From Paracoccaceae bacterium (GTDB lineage: Bacteria > Pseudomonadota > Alphaproteobacteria > Rhodobacterales > Rhodobacteraceae), in NCBI GenBank assembly GCA_007128865.1, contig SKWP01000090.1, positions 1-6,803 of the forward strand: a stretch of DNA of 6,803 nucleotides. The letters are read 5' to 3'. Shown piece after piece: positions 6,583 to 6,803 of the stretch; the first letter of the stretch is position 1; each line of letters starts with the position of its first letter. The position numbers and the translations under genes are program-made. Below the pieces are notes generated by a model. The model did not search any database. It saw only the letters and a list, made by a program, of their open reading frames with translations, and was not told the origin of the DNA.

Positions 6583-6803
6583 ATGGAAGCCATCATATCC
6601 GCAGCGGTCGTGCTCGGGCTGATCCTGGCCTATCTGGGGCTCGGGGTCTGGGTTTTTGCCGGGCTGATGCTGGTGGCGGGCACGGCGATGATGCTGCTTC
6701 TGGGCATGCCGCTGCAACGGATCGGCACCATCGGGGTCGGTATCGTCAACCGCTATTCCTCGGCATGGGAGCTTGCCGCGATCCCGATGTTCATCTGGAT
6801 GGG
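6583..6803 (+). CDS. dctM: TRAP transporter large permease subunit, DctM family (N-terminal part only)
   Basis: The window ends inside this gene: 73 complete codons are visible of a family that is usually about 425-430 residues. The N-terminus is strongly hydrophobic, with membrane segments at about residues 4-24 and 25-42. The stretch SSAWELAAIPMFIWMG matches the conserved DctM block around AIPLFI. The ribosome binding site GAGGAAG (6573-6579) is close and strong. The gene lies 40 bases after dctQ in the usual TRAP order P-Q-M. DctM provides the transport path and drives uptake with a sodium or proton gradient. Confidence 0.92.
   Translation, partial: MEAIISAAVVLGLILAYLGLGVWVFAGLMLVAGTAMMLLLGMPLQRIGTIGVGIVNRYSSAWELAAIPMFIWM

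Overview
The window is high-GC DNA with GC-rich third codon positions, GAGG/AGGA ribosome binding sites and ATGA gene overlaps. This suits an alphaproteobacterium, probably of the Rhodobacterales or Rhodospirillales type. That placement is an inference from composition and protein style, because there is no phylogenetic marker here.

Layout. Positions 1-236 hold no convincing gene. They contain a bulged stem-loop with a T-rich tail (40-70), which could end a plus-strand gene lying off the left edge, and a few smaller inverted repeats. A GntR-family regulator of the FadR/FCD type lies on the minus strand (237-965). A 111-bp divergent intergenic region follows, with a perfect 17-bp palindrome (1043-1059) made of two GTATAC boxes one helical turn apart. 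Five plus-strand genes then form an apparent operon: hyuA-type (1077-3191), hyuB-type (3188-4957), a TRAP solute-binding protein dctP (4954-5964), the small TRAP membrane subunit dctQ (6033-6542) and the start of the large TRAP permease dctM (6583 to the window end). hyuA/hyuB and hyuB/dctP each overlap by ATGA. An 11-bp GC-rich hairpin (5978-6005) separates dctP from dctQ.

How it works together (inference). The TRAP transporter would import an anionic substrate using an ion gradient. The HyuA/HyuB pair would then open a cyclic amide or imide (5-oxoproline, hydantoin or lactam type) in the cytoplasm at the cost of ATP. The divergent FCD-type GntR protein probably senses the substrate or product and controls the operon through the palindrome. 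5-Oxoproline (pyroglutamate) is the simplest guess because it carries a carboxylate, but the sequence does not fix the substrate.

All protein families here are known. The points most worth following up are the unassigned substrate of this linked transport and hydrolysis locus, the double-box operator, the dctP-dctQ hairpin, and a HyuB C-terminal tail that appears to be encoded by the dctP leader.
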